32,291 bases of DNA from Chlamydomonas sphaeroides (taxonomy: Eukaryota; Chlorophyta; Chlorophyceae; Chlamydomonadales; Chlamydomonadaceae), in contig BDDC01001153.1 in NCBI GenBank assembly GCA_001662425.1, positions 1 through 32,291 on the forward strand. The letters are read 5' to 3'. Below the pieces are notes generated by a model. The model saw nothing but the letters and a program-made list of their open reading frames with translations, ran no database searches and had not been told where the DNA came from. Below, piece after piece: positions 10,701 through 20,753 of this stretch. The position numbers and the translations under genes were made by a program. How positions within the stretch are numbered: position 1 is the stretch's first letter; every line of letters begins with the position of its first letter.

Positions 10701-12473
10701 CCGCAAGCAGGCGCCGGTGCGCCGCCGCAACCTTGGCCGGCTCGGCCGCGGCGGCGTGAGCCAGGTGCGGCCGCTCTATGAGGGCCCAGTAGCCTCCATC
10801 GTCCAGCTGGGCCAGCCGCAGCACATTGGCGGCCGCCAGGGCGCGAGCGACCTGGCAGCAAGGCGGCGGGGCCGAGGGCGCTCAGATAAGGTCATGGCCC
10901 CAGCCTGCTCGTGGCAGCGGGGTGGTCGCACGCGCGCCGGGGCCCGGTCCTCGGCGCCACGCCCCACCTTGAGCGCGCGCTCCGGCGCCGCCTCGCAGCC
11001 CCACAGCCGCGCCAGCACCAGCAGCGGCACGGGCGTGTCGGGAGGGAGCGCCCCCAGCGGCGCGTAGACCGGGGCCAGGCCGGCGGGGGGCTTGTAGCTG
11101 GGAAGCGGGTCATGCACCACGGCGGCGGCCGCGACTGCGTGTAGGGACGCGAGGAGGCAGCTCCTCAGGTGTTGTGCTCCGGGTCAGCGGCCGTCATGAG
11201 GCTTTGCTGCGCCGAGATGTGGTCCCTTGGTCCCTCCATAACAGCATGTGGCAGGGGCCTTGGGAAAAGCCTGCAGCCCGGTGTCCGTGCTGACGAAGCA
11301 CGGCCTGCCCTGAGCCACCAGCCCGAGCCACAATCAGGTGCTCACCGTCCTCTTGGGTGTCGGCTGCGACGCCCATAGCGTCTGCAGCCTGCAAACAACT
11401 GGACCGATGCCCCACTCGGCCGGCGTTCGGCGCGGCCGGCGCCTCCGGTGTGGCTGTGTCAGGCGCGGAGCCCAGGGGGCTGGCGCCATGGAGGGCCGCA
11501 GTGGATGATCGGATCAGCGGCGACGGCTGCGAGGCCGCGGAGCTGCCGTGGTGGGAAGGAGAGCCGCCGCCGGCCGACCTGGCGCCGGCACGGCTGCCGG
11601 CGTCCGGCCCTGAAGCTTCCTGCGCGAAGCTGCTACGGCCGCTGTAGCGCCGTCGTAAGACTGTGTCCCCGCTGCGGATGTTGTTGCTGGACGGTCCGAT
11701 GCTGGTCGCACTTCGGCCGACAGGGCGGTGCGATGTAGTTGCTGGGGCTGGGAGGGGCAGCTGGGGCTCGGATGGGGTCTTGGGCTGAGGCTGCTGTTGC
11801 CCTCCGGTCTTTAGGACTGTCGCTGCGGACGCCGAAGGCGCCGAGTGAGGGGCGCAGAGCTCCGACTTGACAGCCGCATGCACTGGGGCCCCTACGCCGT
11901 CGGAAGGCACGGGTGGAGCAGGGCTGGCTGGGGTAACCAAGCTGTCACTGGTACTCGCGGGGAACGAGCTGCGGGGGACGCTGTTTGCTGTGCATGCCTC
12001 TATCGTGCTGCTGCTTTGCGCTGCGTCTTGCACTCTGCATCGGGCGTTGGGGATTGTGCCGGTGAAAGGCGCCGTAACACCAACGTGCACGTTGATGTGA
12101 TTGCTAGGCAACGTATGCTGGTTGTTCCAGACGCACAAGTGCGCGCTCGCTTCACCGGTCGCGGCAATTCGCTCTGCTCTCGTCCTGCCCCCGGAAGCCA
12201 TCTGAAGTTCAGCTGGGCAACTTACGGAGCCTCTGTCGTCCGCTCAGCTCCAGTCGGCACATCGGAGACGAGGTCGGGGCCTTTCGCCTGAGGCATAGTA
12301 AGTCCCGAGAAACGGTCAAGCCCGCGAGCCCGAAGTAGTTCATGATAAAGAGAATTGCGCCTTACCTGCTGCAACGCGTCCTGCTGCTGTACCCCTGGTT
12401 CAAGTCGCTGCGGCGCCTCCGTCTCCACGCCTTGCTGCCGAGTGGCAGCTGGCGTGGACACTAAGCATCCCAT
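4749..12473 (-). CDS. APAF-1-like winged-helix/helical-domain protein with WD40 repeats, lacking NB-ARC
   Basis: Conceptual joining of ~22 phase-compatible exons gives ~1506 residues: 12473-12366, 12201-11346, 11134-10968, 10851-10591, 10463-10336, 10238-9836, 9683-9582, 9492-9377, 9117-8987, 8815-8757, 8560-8351, 8158-7985, 7833-7758, 7529-7404, 7280-7066, 6946-6845, 6713-6172, 6030-5965, 5855-5740, 5592-5263, 5152-5036, 4864-4749. Residues 1-3 are MGC, a myristoylation/palmitoylation-type start. Residues ~37-321 are Ser/Pro/Ala-rich and disordered. Residues ~325-440 resemble the APAF-1 winged helix (TPVPLLVLARLWGCEAA). The following helical domain carries HHLVGCGRLRELRGLL and WLEAKL. About 15-16 WD40 repeats follow from ~608 (SEDSTVRVWDLS, SDDETARLWDLS), enough for two propellers, ending in VVAGDAAGGLHFL. 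Homologues sense signals through a STAND ATPase, but no P-loop is present here. Joining exons 1-2 to the rest is inference; the last acceptor is also uncertain. Confidence 0.8.
9256..9380 (-). repeat. Intronic minisatellite that repeats the splice donor
   Basis: Seven copies of the word TGACCTGC (plus strand) start at 9256, 9275, 9294, 9313, 9333, 9353 and 9373, giving units of 19, 19, 19, 20, 20 and 20 bp. On the gene's strand each unit reads GGCAGGTCAGTGGGTGTGG. The first copy supplies the donor CAG|GTCAGT used by the WD40 gene after exon position 9377, so the intron contains about six further near-identical donor sites in series (the last is GTCAAT). Confidence 0.9.
10470..10479. other. 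Assembly gap (10 Ns)
   Basis: Ten undetermined bases lie inside the intron between the WD40-gene exons 10851-10591 and 10463-10336, four bases upstream of the acceptor CAG (10464-10466). The true length of missing sequence is unknown. Flanking exons join in phase, and the spliced order matches APAF-1-type helical domains, so a missing exon is possible but not required. Confidence 0.95.
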
Positions 12474-13332
12474 TGTATATAAATTTATGTATGGCCCTCA
12501 GGTCTGAGGGTACGTTCACTCGATTCGCTGCCCGCATTGTCTTCCGCCCGACGAACCCGTTTAAGAAATCGTTTACGGTCGACGAGCAGGGCAATGCACG
12601 CTGATGTCCCATTACTGCCCATCGACAGCGGAGAATCGCAGGCGCAGGAAAATCGGCCGCGCGCTGTAGCGTTTAGGTCAGGTCACCATGCCACCGCAAT
12701 AAACACATGGATTAAGTATGATAGTGACGCATGTGCGCCCGTCTGTGCTGTTATGTGCTGCTGGTGCCGCGACTGTACGGACCGGCCTTCCCGTACTTAT
12801 TCCTCCTCGCCGAATCCCTGCGTCCATCCTGGCCGCCCTACACGGGATTCGATAGCATGGGCGAGGCGAGGTCGGCGGATGATGGCAGCGGCGAACACCC
12901 TCGAACATCTGAGCGCAGCAGGCCGTGAGGGGCCTTCAGGGGCGATAGGCAACTAGCGGGAGCCTCGGCACCCTTCGGCAACCTCTGGTACATATTGTAA
13001 CGGGCGAGAGTATGCACCCTGCTGCATCGCATGCCTCGGGCTGCTTGCCCTGCGCAGGCTGGAATATGAATCGTGCCGTCCTGTGCCGTCAGCGTGGTCG
13101 TACAAGCAGTTCCAAACCGCCGAAGCCGTGGCAGTGCAGCCCAGGGCACGCTCCGACGCACCACTTCCTTGTGAGTCGTAGCATATTTGTGTGGGGTAGA
13201 CAGCCCTGAGCAACGGCCGACCAAATCAACACTAACCTTCCCCGACAGCCGACACGCGACAAATCTGTGCGCTAACGGGGTCCAACTCACGCGTCCACTC
13301 ATATCGCAGCATCCAAGTATGTAACAGCCACC
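12474..13332. promoter_or_regulatory. Divergent intergenic region between WD40 gene and NOL9
   Basis: This 859 bp gap separates two divergently transcribed genes and should hold both promoters. TATATAAATTTAT at 12476-12488 is the only clear TATA-like word and lies just 3 bp upstream of the minus-strand ATG at 12473. If it acts as a TATA box for the minus gene, transcription would start downstream of that ATG. In that case the ATG at 12201, at the start of the second exon, would be the first available. No protein-coding gene is recognised in the interval. Confidence 0.45.
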
Positions 13333-16300
13333 ATGGGTCCTGAGAAGAGGCGGCGGAAGTCTGCGCCCGCGGCATCGGAAGTCAAGGAGCGACGCGTTGT
13401 TGCCGAGGGATACCCTACCTGGTGCGAATATAGCGGATAACTGCTGCTTTTCGCCGCTGCACCTGTTCGACAAGCTGCCAAGCGCGCATGGCGGCATGGA
13501 CTTCTTCGCGCAGGCAGGACCACAACGGATACACAGTTCTTCAGCTCGAGAACACTCAGGTGTGCTCGCGAGCTGCCGCTGACAGTTGGCACGCACGCAT
13601 ACCGTGGGCCGTCACCACCGCCCTTGCCATCCGCAGACAGTGCTCTTCCTTGGCGAGGCAACGCTACAAGTGCTACATGGCGCCGTCCGCGTGTCTGGGT
13701 GAGTAACGCCTTCTTTAGGCCCGCGCTCTCCGTCCACCGTCCACGCTTGCCCCTGGCGCCGCCCCTTGCTCTCCTGCCCGTCACCCAGGAAGCTTGTGGG
13801 CGTGGAGAGCCCCCCGCTGGTCCTGTCCACGGGAGGCCGCTTCAGCCTCGCGCTTCCCATCACAGCCGAGGCGCCGGTGATGCAGGCAAGGCAGTCCGGG
13901 GGCCAGCTGCTCGAGACACCTCCTGCTCCGGGTGCCCCTGGCAGCTACTTAGCAACACCCTCCCCGCCCTCCGCCCCCGCCCTCCGGCATCCCCGCCGTT
14001 GCGCACCCCACCGCGGTGCAGGTGCCGCTCGCCGCGGCCGGCATCGTCGAGGTCTCCCTGCAGAGCCGCCCGCCGCTGCCCGAGCTGGCCGGCGCGGAGC
14101 AGGAGGCCGAGCAGTTGGCGCGGCGCGGCTCGGGCGCGGCGCCGGGGCCGGGGCCCGTCCCGGGCGCCGGCCCCTCGTCAGCGCCGGCGCCCTCCTCCTG
14201 CTCGCCCACCTTCACGCTGCACCGCCCAGGCGACGCGCGCGCGCCCGCGACGCTGCTCGTCAGCCGGGAGTGGGCCCAGGTGCGGCCGCACCACGCCCCG
14301 CCGCGCCGCGCCAGCCGCAGACACAGTACGAACACCCATCGCTTGCGCCCGACCCACATCCCCCCGACCCACATCGCCACCGCCCGACCCACATCGACCC
14401 ACATCGATCCGCCCCCAGGCGCTCGACGAGCTCTGCGCCGCCGCCGCCTCCGGCGCGCCGCTGGTGGCCGCGGTGCTGGGCGCCAAGGGCGTGGGCAAGT
14501 CCTCGCTCACCCGCCTGGCAGCCAACCGGCTGCTGGACGTGGTGCCGGTGCTGGCGCTGCTGGACACGGATGTGGGTCAGCCCGAGGCCACGCCGCCCGG
14601 CCTGGCAGCGCTGCACCTGCTGGGCCCAGGGGAGCCGCTGATGGGGCCGCCGCACTGCCACTCGCGGAGGCCCTGGGCGGCGCGCTTCGTGGTGCGTGGG
14701 TTGGCGGCTGCGCGGGGCGGGGTGGGTTGGCTGGGGTTAGCTGGGGTTGACGTGTGCGGCGTCCGCAAGCGGCCGGCGCCGCCCGTCGCTGCGCTCACCC
14801 CAGGCCGCCGCAGCGGGCAGCGGGACTGGGCGAGAGGTGGGGCGGGGTGGGCGAGAGGAGCACGCCAGGGCTGCCGGTGGGCGGCACATGTGGCGGCTAC
14901 GGTGCTGCTGTGTGGGGCGCTGGGGAGACGCAGCATGGTGCGTGCCGTGACCCCCACCCGGCCCCGCTTCGCTATCCGCAGGGCGACGTGTCCCCCCAGC
15001 ACGACCCCCAGCTGTACCTGTCTGCCGTACAGTCGCTGTACGGCGATTACGTGGCTTGGGCGCAGTCGGTGGCGGCGTCGGGCCGGCCCTGGCCGCCGCT
15101 GCTGGTCAACACGCACGGCTGGGTCAAGGGCCTGGGCTTTGACCTGCTGTGCGCGCTGCTGAGGGTGGTGGCGCCCACACACGCCATCCAGGTGCGTGGC
15201 GTGGGCGGCGGGAGGCATGGCGGGTTTTAGGGTTTTGGGGCTGCGGGACGGACTACGCCTGACGCCATCCAGGTGGGCGAGCGGCGGGGTGTGGCGGCAG
15301 CAGCGGGTGAGGGGGCTTGAGGCTGGCGGGGTTGGCCGCGGCCGCCAGGGGTGAATGGAAGGCAGCGGGCATGGGCAGCAGGGCGGGTGGCAGGGGAGGA
15401 GGCTCCGCGGCCTGCGAGGCGGGATCGGCCTTGATGGAGGCGTGGCGTTGCCCACATGCCCTTGCCCGTGGCAGATCCGCGGCGGCGCAGAGCGCAAGAA
15501 CCTGCCCCGTGGACCGTTCTGGTGCGACCCCGGGGACGGCCCCGAGGCCGCCGCCGCCGCGCCCACGGCCCTCATCATCCTCGAGGCGCTAGTGGACCCC
15601 ACGGCGGCGCAGCTGCAGCAGGGCGGTGGCGGGGCCGCCGCCGCCGCTGCCGCCGCCGGTGGCATGGATAGCGGCGCAGCCACCAGCGGCGGGGGAGGCC
15701 CGTCGTCAAGCGGGCGCGACCGCACGCCTCGCGGTGGCGGTGGCGGTGGCGGTGGCGGTGGCGGTGGCGGTGGCGGTGGCGGTGGCGGCGGGCCGTTCAG
15801 CGGACCGCCGTCGGCGCTCAAGGTACTCAAGCCGGTAGAGTCGCGGACGCTGGCGTGGCACGGCTGGGCCAAGCGCGTGGTGGACTGCGACCCGGCCTGG
15901 TGAGTGATGTGGTGCGGTTCCCTTGTTCATTGATCTGCGGAGTCCAGACGAGCCAGGACAGTTCAGGCGAGCCGCGGCGGCCTGGTGAGTTGAGCTCTCG
16001 CCCAACTGGTGGGGCGGCGGCGGCGAGTGGGCTGCGGGCTGCCCGCGACGGCCTCGCCAGCCCCGCGGCCGTCCCTTGTGCTGGCTCCTGCACAAGCCCA
16101 CCCGCAGTCCCTGGCCATCCGGCTCTGCCCGCCTGTCTGCCCGCCTGCCTGCCTTTCGGCCCTCGACGACGCACCGCCCCTGTCCACCTCCTCCTGCGCC
16201 CGCGCCCGCCGAACCAGGGGCGGCTACGAGTACGACGACTTCTGGCGCACCGCCGGCCTACTGGCCTCCTGCCCGCCCTGGCGCGTGTCCCTGGACGACA

Positions 16301-16734
16301 TCCACATCCTGCTGCTGTCCGGCTGCCTGCCGCCCGACCAGCTCGGTGTCCTGCTCAACGGCGCCGCCGTCGGCCTACTGGCGGTGCCGCCAGGCGCCGC
16401 CGGCGCCGCGTTCGCGCCCGGCGGCCTCACCTGCGCCGTCGCCAGCGACGCTCCGCCGCCGCAGCTACCCTGCCTGGGCATGGGCGTCGTGCGGGCGGTG
16501 GACATGGAAGCTCGTGTGGCGTACATGCTGACTGACGTGGCCGAGTCGGACATGGAGGCGGTGGGCGTACTGGCAGTCGGGCGGCTGGAGGTGCCGTACA
16601 GCCTGGCGGTGGGCGGCGGCGTGGCGTGGCCGTACCAGGCGCTGTTTGGGCTGAGCGCCGAGGCCACGGGCGCGGGCGCGGGCAAGGCGCGCAAGAACCT
16701 GTCGCGGACGTCGCTGGTGGAGGTGGCGGGGTGA
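13333..16734 (+). CDS. NOL9: Polynucleotide 5'-hydroxyl kinase NOL9/GRC3
   Basis: NOL9/GRC3 phosphorylates RNA 5'-OH ends and works with the LAS1 endonuclease to process ITS2 of pre-rRNA in the nucleolus. Nine exons join in phase into ~655 residues: 13333-13421, 13514-13559, 13637-13698, 13789-13876, 14022-14279, 14419-14691, 14982-15191, 15475-15899, 16218-16734. The start ATG has a good context (CACCATGG) and a basic KRRRK follows. TVLFLGEATLQVLHGAVRV is typical of the N-terminal domain. Walker A GAKGVGKS is at ~202-209, and LDTDVGQPE followed by TPPGL at ~230 is the CLP1/GRC3 signature; LMGPPH and VNTHGWVKGLG follow. Length is close to human NOL9 (~700). The exon 4 donor is uncertain (13876 GT, or 13885 with a GC donor). 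Exon 8 carries a poly-Gly tract. Family assignment is firm. Confidence 0.9.
14347..14412 (+). repeat. CGACCCACATC minisatellite in NOL9 intron 5
   Basis: Four copies of CCGACCCACATC or a close variant run up to the acceptor at 14418, forming a pyrimidine-rich tract. The repeat probably doubles as the polypyrimidine/branch region. It is not coding, because the frame is broken relative to both flanking exons. Confidence 0.7.
15732..15790 (+). repeat. (GGTGGC)n hexanucleotide repeat encoding poly-Gly
   Basis: About nine to ten uninterrupted GGTGGC units lie in frame inside NOL9 exon 8 and encode about 20 consecutive glycines (residues ~428-449). An Ala-rich and Gly/Ser-rich stretch precedes them. 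The unit length (6 bp) preserves the frame on expansion or contraction, so length polymorphism would be tolerated. Most NOL9 proteins have only a short variable loop here. Confidence 0.9.
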
Positions 16735-17994
16735 GGGGCCGCAAGGTGTGGGGCGTGGGGGTGAGGGTGTTGGAAAAGGAGAAAGGGGCTGGTTGATGCA
16801 TAGGGCCGGGGCGTCGAGGGCTGGGGCGCTGGGCGCGGAGGTGGAGGTGGAGGTCGAGGTCGAGGTGGAGGTGGCGCGAGGACGTAGGGACGGCTGTGTG
16901 ACACGGGGCTGTGTGGCCGGACCGGCATGTCCCCTCGCGCCGGCACGACACGGGCCACACTACACGTTGCCTTCTCGTTGGTGTGAGAGCATGGCCCTGC
17001 CACCCTGAGCCCAATCCCAGCGCTCCGCGTCGTCGGCAGCCGCGCAACCCCACGCACCCGCACGTGCACCTCCACACGCGGCACCAGGCAGCCGCGCCCA
17101 AGGTACCCTATACTGATGTCCACGGTGGTCCTTCATTGACAGCCACGCCCAACTGGCCCAAGCAATGCCCCCCAGGCCATGTTGTCGCTGTGTACCGGCC
17201 GCCGTGCCCGACGCGCGGGCCTGTCGCGTCATAGCGTGACCGGCATCACACCGCAGCCGGTGGTGGCCGGGTGGAGGGAGCGCGTTGGACGCGGGTTTGG
17301 GTCGTGGCGTGTGTGTGGGTGCGGGCGTGGCGTCCTGAGATGCTGTACGGCATCTGGGCGCCGGGAGCCTTTCCCGTGTGGCTGCACTCGCGAGAGAAAT
17401 CTTGTGAGTGCATCAGAAGGACCCTAGTGTGAGCTCTCGGCTTGCATCTGTGCGCTCTCGCCAGAGGTTCAGCATCTCACAACTCTCGACTTTACTCTAT
17501 TTGTGTCCGCTGCTCCGACAGTCCTCGAAGGCACCCATGCTGCTAGCACGCGTACGCATTCACACACAAGATCAGTTCCTGCAGCCGGCTACTGTCTGCC
17601 CTGCACGCATTGCGTCATGACAGGCAAACTGCCAGCCCCCTCGCGCCCCGCCCGCCGCACCACACGCGCTTCAGGCCCCACAGATGCAGCCTGCAGCAGG
17701 CTCTTCGGCAACCTGGACAGCTTTGCCAACTGCTACCGGTACGTACTGTAGCAGGCGGTGCAAGAGGTAATCCTCGGATGCTAGGAGCATCCGCGGTATG
17801 GCGGTAGTGCTGCCACACGTACCCTTGTGCTACGCACCTTTGTGCGATGTACTGTGCCCTCGTGTTAATAACCCTGATGCTGACCTCCCCCCCAAGTGCA
17901 GCACAACGTGTGACTGCTTCGGCGGTATGGCGTCGAAGCCACGCCGCGCTGTGCCAGCCTGCAGCACGCCGGGCCGCCCATGGCACACCGGTGC
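16735..17994. other. Convergent 3' region between NOL9 and paralogue A
   Basis: The stretch contains the 3' untranslated regions of the plus-strand NOL9 gene and the minus-strand paralogue A. A (GAGGTG/GAGGTC)n repeat occurs at about 16838-16873. A near-perfect inverted repeat, CGGATGCT-AGG-AGCATCCG, lies at 17775-17793. No TGTAA was noticed after the NOL9 stop. No gene is supported here. Confidence 0.4.
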
Positions 17995-18891
17995 CTAGCC
18001 CTGCACGTTCCCGCTGCGGCTCTGCCACTCGGCCCCACGCCGCATCACGCGCTTTGCAACGGCCACAAAGTGCAGCAGCGGCTCCTCCACTGCCCGCCCC
18101 AGCTCCTCGCTGCTGATGACCAGGCTTCGCACACCGCCGTGCGACAGCTCGCACAGCACCAGGTCATCGGGCCGGGCCTTGTCAGACACGGTCACCCACT
18201 CCATACCGGCTTTTCGCCCAAAGCCCTTGCCCTTGAGCTTGAGCTGCGCCTCGGCCAGCGTGGTCTCGGGGCGATCGACGTCGAAGACGCGGGCGTCGAC
18301 CCGGCCTTGCTGCCCGGGCCTGTCCGCGCGCTCGGCCCTGGCACAGTGGCGCGGCAGGGGGCGAGGGGCAGCTGAGGCGGGCACACGGAGGGCGCCGAGT
18401 GGAAGCGCCGGCGGCCAGCGCTGGTGCAGCCTTGCGACGTGGGCAAGACCTACGACCTAGGAGCAGCACCCACGCAAGCCCCACACGCACCTGAGCGGCG
18501 AGCCCTGGCGCAGGGCGTCAAGGTTGAAGGACGCCTCCACGTGCACCTCGAACACGTGGCCCCGGCCTTGTGAAGTGCAGCCGCTGTACTCAGCCGCCAG
18601 GGCCGCGGCCGCCTCCGCAGCGCGCACGACGATGCAGGTGGCGGCCGCGAGGTCGTCAGGCCCAGTGCCTGCGTGCCGCAGGCAGCCCGCGGTGGAACGG
18701 TACTGCGGCGGGCTGGGCTGATGGAGCGGTGGGGACGATGACGCAGGTGCCGCCGATGGGGCCGTCAGCTGCGCGGTCGGCTCTGTTGAGGCCGGCAGTG
18801 CGAGGACGGAGGTGGGAGTTGCCGAACAATGGCGCTGGTCGTCATGCTGGGGCGCCGCCGCCCCGGCCCATGGCAGGGACTGCTCGGCAGC
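17995..18891 (-). CDS. Unrecognised tandem family, paralogue A (5' end unresolved)
   Basis: Two exons are supported: 18891-18491 and 18337-17995, joined phase 2 across a 153 nt intron, to a stop at 17995. The first exon opens at an acceptor-like CAG with no in-frame ATG, so at least one upstream exon is missing. The protein starts with a Pro/Ser/Ala-rich stretch, then STAGCLRHAG and a helical Ala-rich segment. GHVFEVHVEASFNL and RQGSPLRAER span the intron. After it come DVDRPETTLAEAQLK, MEWVTVSDKARPD, LSHGGVRSLVISS and a short C-terminal helix. Paralogues B and C share all these blocks. I do not recognise the domain. The spaced D and QLK could be a degenerate PD-(D/E)XK nuclease core, which is speculation. 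Confidence 0.7.
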
Positions 18892-19470
18892 CTGCGTACG
18901 GGGGCCGGGGGGGGGCGGGAGGGTAAGGCGGGGTTAGCAGGGGTCGTGGCAGGGGTTGGCACGTGTTGGCAGCGTTGAGCTGGCCCGAAACCCTTGGCCA
19001 CCCGCTGGTGCCCGCCAATGCAAGCTCAGTCAGGGCTTCGCATACTGCCTTGGCTGGTGCATGGACGGCTCGTGCGTGCTTGCGAACGCGAGGCAGTCGC
19101 GACCATTTCCACTCGCCGTGAGTGTGCTGCGCAACGCCAGCAAGCCCCTTGCTGCTCGACGCATCGTCAGCTTTGGGCTTCTACATGTGGGCGGGCGTGT
19201 TTCGCGGTGTCGGTCGCAAGGCTCTCACGACAGCTCGCGTCAAGTTGCCGGCATACAGTAGCGATTTCCGCGTGTGCCGCGTACGCTGTCGTACGTCTAT
19301 TTACTCAGAGCTTTTTTATATTTGATGCACGCTGTCGAACGGCATCAAGGGTCCGTACGGCGTGTACGGGAGGGTCCCTCTTGCTCCACCACATGTATGA
19401 CTGATCTCCGCTAAGCTTCCCCAACTCGATAATTAAAGCACGCCACCCACACTCCCACACACCTGGCAGC
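18892..19470. other. Intergenic between paralogues A and B
   Basis: This should contain the unresolved 5' exon(s) and promoter of paralogue A and the 3' untranslated region of paralogue B (both minus strand). An AT-rich patch, CTTTTTTATATTTGATG, near 19311-19327 is the best TATA-like sequence in the interval, but its distance to the A coding exons is unverified. No further family motifs are seen. Confidence 0.35.
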
Positions 19471-20753
19471 CTACTGCCGCCTCTGTCTCCCGCCCCGTAC
19501 CGCCGGCGCAGCCGTTGTGGGCCCGCTGCCCGCCCGGGCGTTGCTGGCACCACACGCAGCCGCCTTAGGCCCAAGACCGATCCTCTTGCAAGCCCCTACG
19601 ACAGCCCTCCGCATTCGACCGCGCTGGGGCGCCGTCGCCACCGCCACAGTCCTGTGGGGCACCACCACCGCCGCTTTAGTGCCTTGGGCCGCAGCCACAA
19701 GCCCATGCGCGGTCAGGGAGGCCGCCGCCCTTGCTGCCGCCGCAGCTGCCTTTGCAGCGGGGCTCCAGCGGGCCTGCTCCACCTTCGCCGCCACCACCGC
19801 TGCGCCCTGGGGCACCGCCGCCACCGCGGCTGTGCTCCCTGCCAGCAACTTCTTCGCTGCCTTCGCCGCCACTGCTGCAGCACTCGGCGGCACCGCCGCC
19901 GCCGCGGCAGCGCCACCGCGCAGCAGCCGTGCATGTCCCAGCAGCCCCACCGCACCATGAGCCGCCACCGTCGGCGCCCGCTCCCTCGAGCACAACACGC
20001 TCGCAGCCACGGCCGCAAAGTGCGCCAGCGGGTCCAGCGCCGCACGTGTCAGCTGCACGCTACTAATCGGCGCGCTGCAGACGCCGCCGTACGACAGCGT
20101 GTCGTGTATGCCGCTGTCGGGCCGGGCCTTGCCCCACAGCGTCACCCCGACCATGCCGCTGTAGTCATTGCGGGCGAAGGCGAGCCGGTCTCCTGTCGTC
20201 TTGAGCTGCGCCTCGAGCAGCGTTTGCGAAGGCCGGTCCACGTCATACACCCGGAGGTCGCACGGGCCAAACCACCCGTGCGTGTCGGTGCGCTCGGCTC
20301 TGACGGCGGGGTAGCGTCAGGCGGTCGGCATGGCAGGATATGCGCGGAGCAGAGCGCGACGTGCCGTGGGGTGCGATGGCTGCGTGCGCGGCGAGCAGAA
20401 AAGTGCGGCCGCCAGGCCCGGGAGCCGGCTTGCTGACGTGGAGCGCAGGTGTCCTCCTGCTGGGCAGCTCACCTGAGCGGCGAGCCCTGGCGTAGGGCGT
20501 CAAGATTGAAGGACGCCTCCACGTGCACCTCGAATACGTGGCCCCGCGACGCGTGCTTGGCGGCCCTGGCCCCCGGGTCGAGCCGCCGGCTGAGCTCCGC
20601 AGCCGCCAGGGCCGCGCGCAGCGTCACGCAGCCCGCCGCTAGCAGCCCGCCGCCGCGGCGCGGCAGGCAGGCGGCCGTGGGCACGTGACGCCATCCGGCG
20701 AACCAGAGCCGGGGCCACCATGGGCTGTGCTTTGCCTTGGCTTGCGGGCCGCG
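19471..20753 (-). CDS. Unrecognised tandem family, paralogue B with Ala-rich tail (5' end unresolved)
   Basis: Exons 20753-20473 and 20299-19471 join in the same phase (2) and at the same codon as in A and C, across a 173 nt intron. Upstream of 20753 the frame meets an acceptor-like CAG and no ATG, so a first exon is missing. Conserved blocks in order: PTAACLPRR, GHVFEVHVEASFNL, RQGSPLRAER, a D-L-R-V-Y strand, DVDRPSQTLLEAQLK, YSGMVGVTLWGKARPD, LSYGGVCSAPISS, and DPLAHFAAVAASV. Unlike its neighbours, this copy continues for ~165 residues as a repetitive Ala/Val/Lys/Gly-rich tail ending in a basic QRRQ. The tail may be a recent extension over GC-rich simple sequence. Function unknown. Confidence 0.72.

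Noticed and set aside
12838..13596. 252-codon minus-strand frame
   Set aside because: It overlaps NOL9 exons 1-2 in antisense and the divergent promoter region, with no domain.
14577..15872. 431-codon minus-strand frame with a long poly-Pro run
   Set aside because: It is the antisense of NOL9 exons 6-8. The poly-Pro is simply the reverse of the GGTGGC repeat, and NOL9 is supported by clear family motifs.
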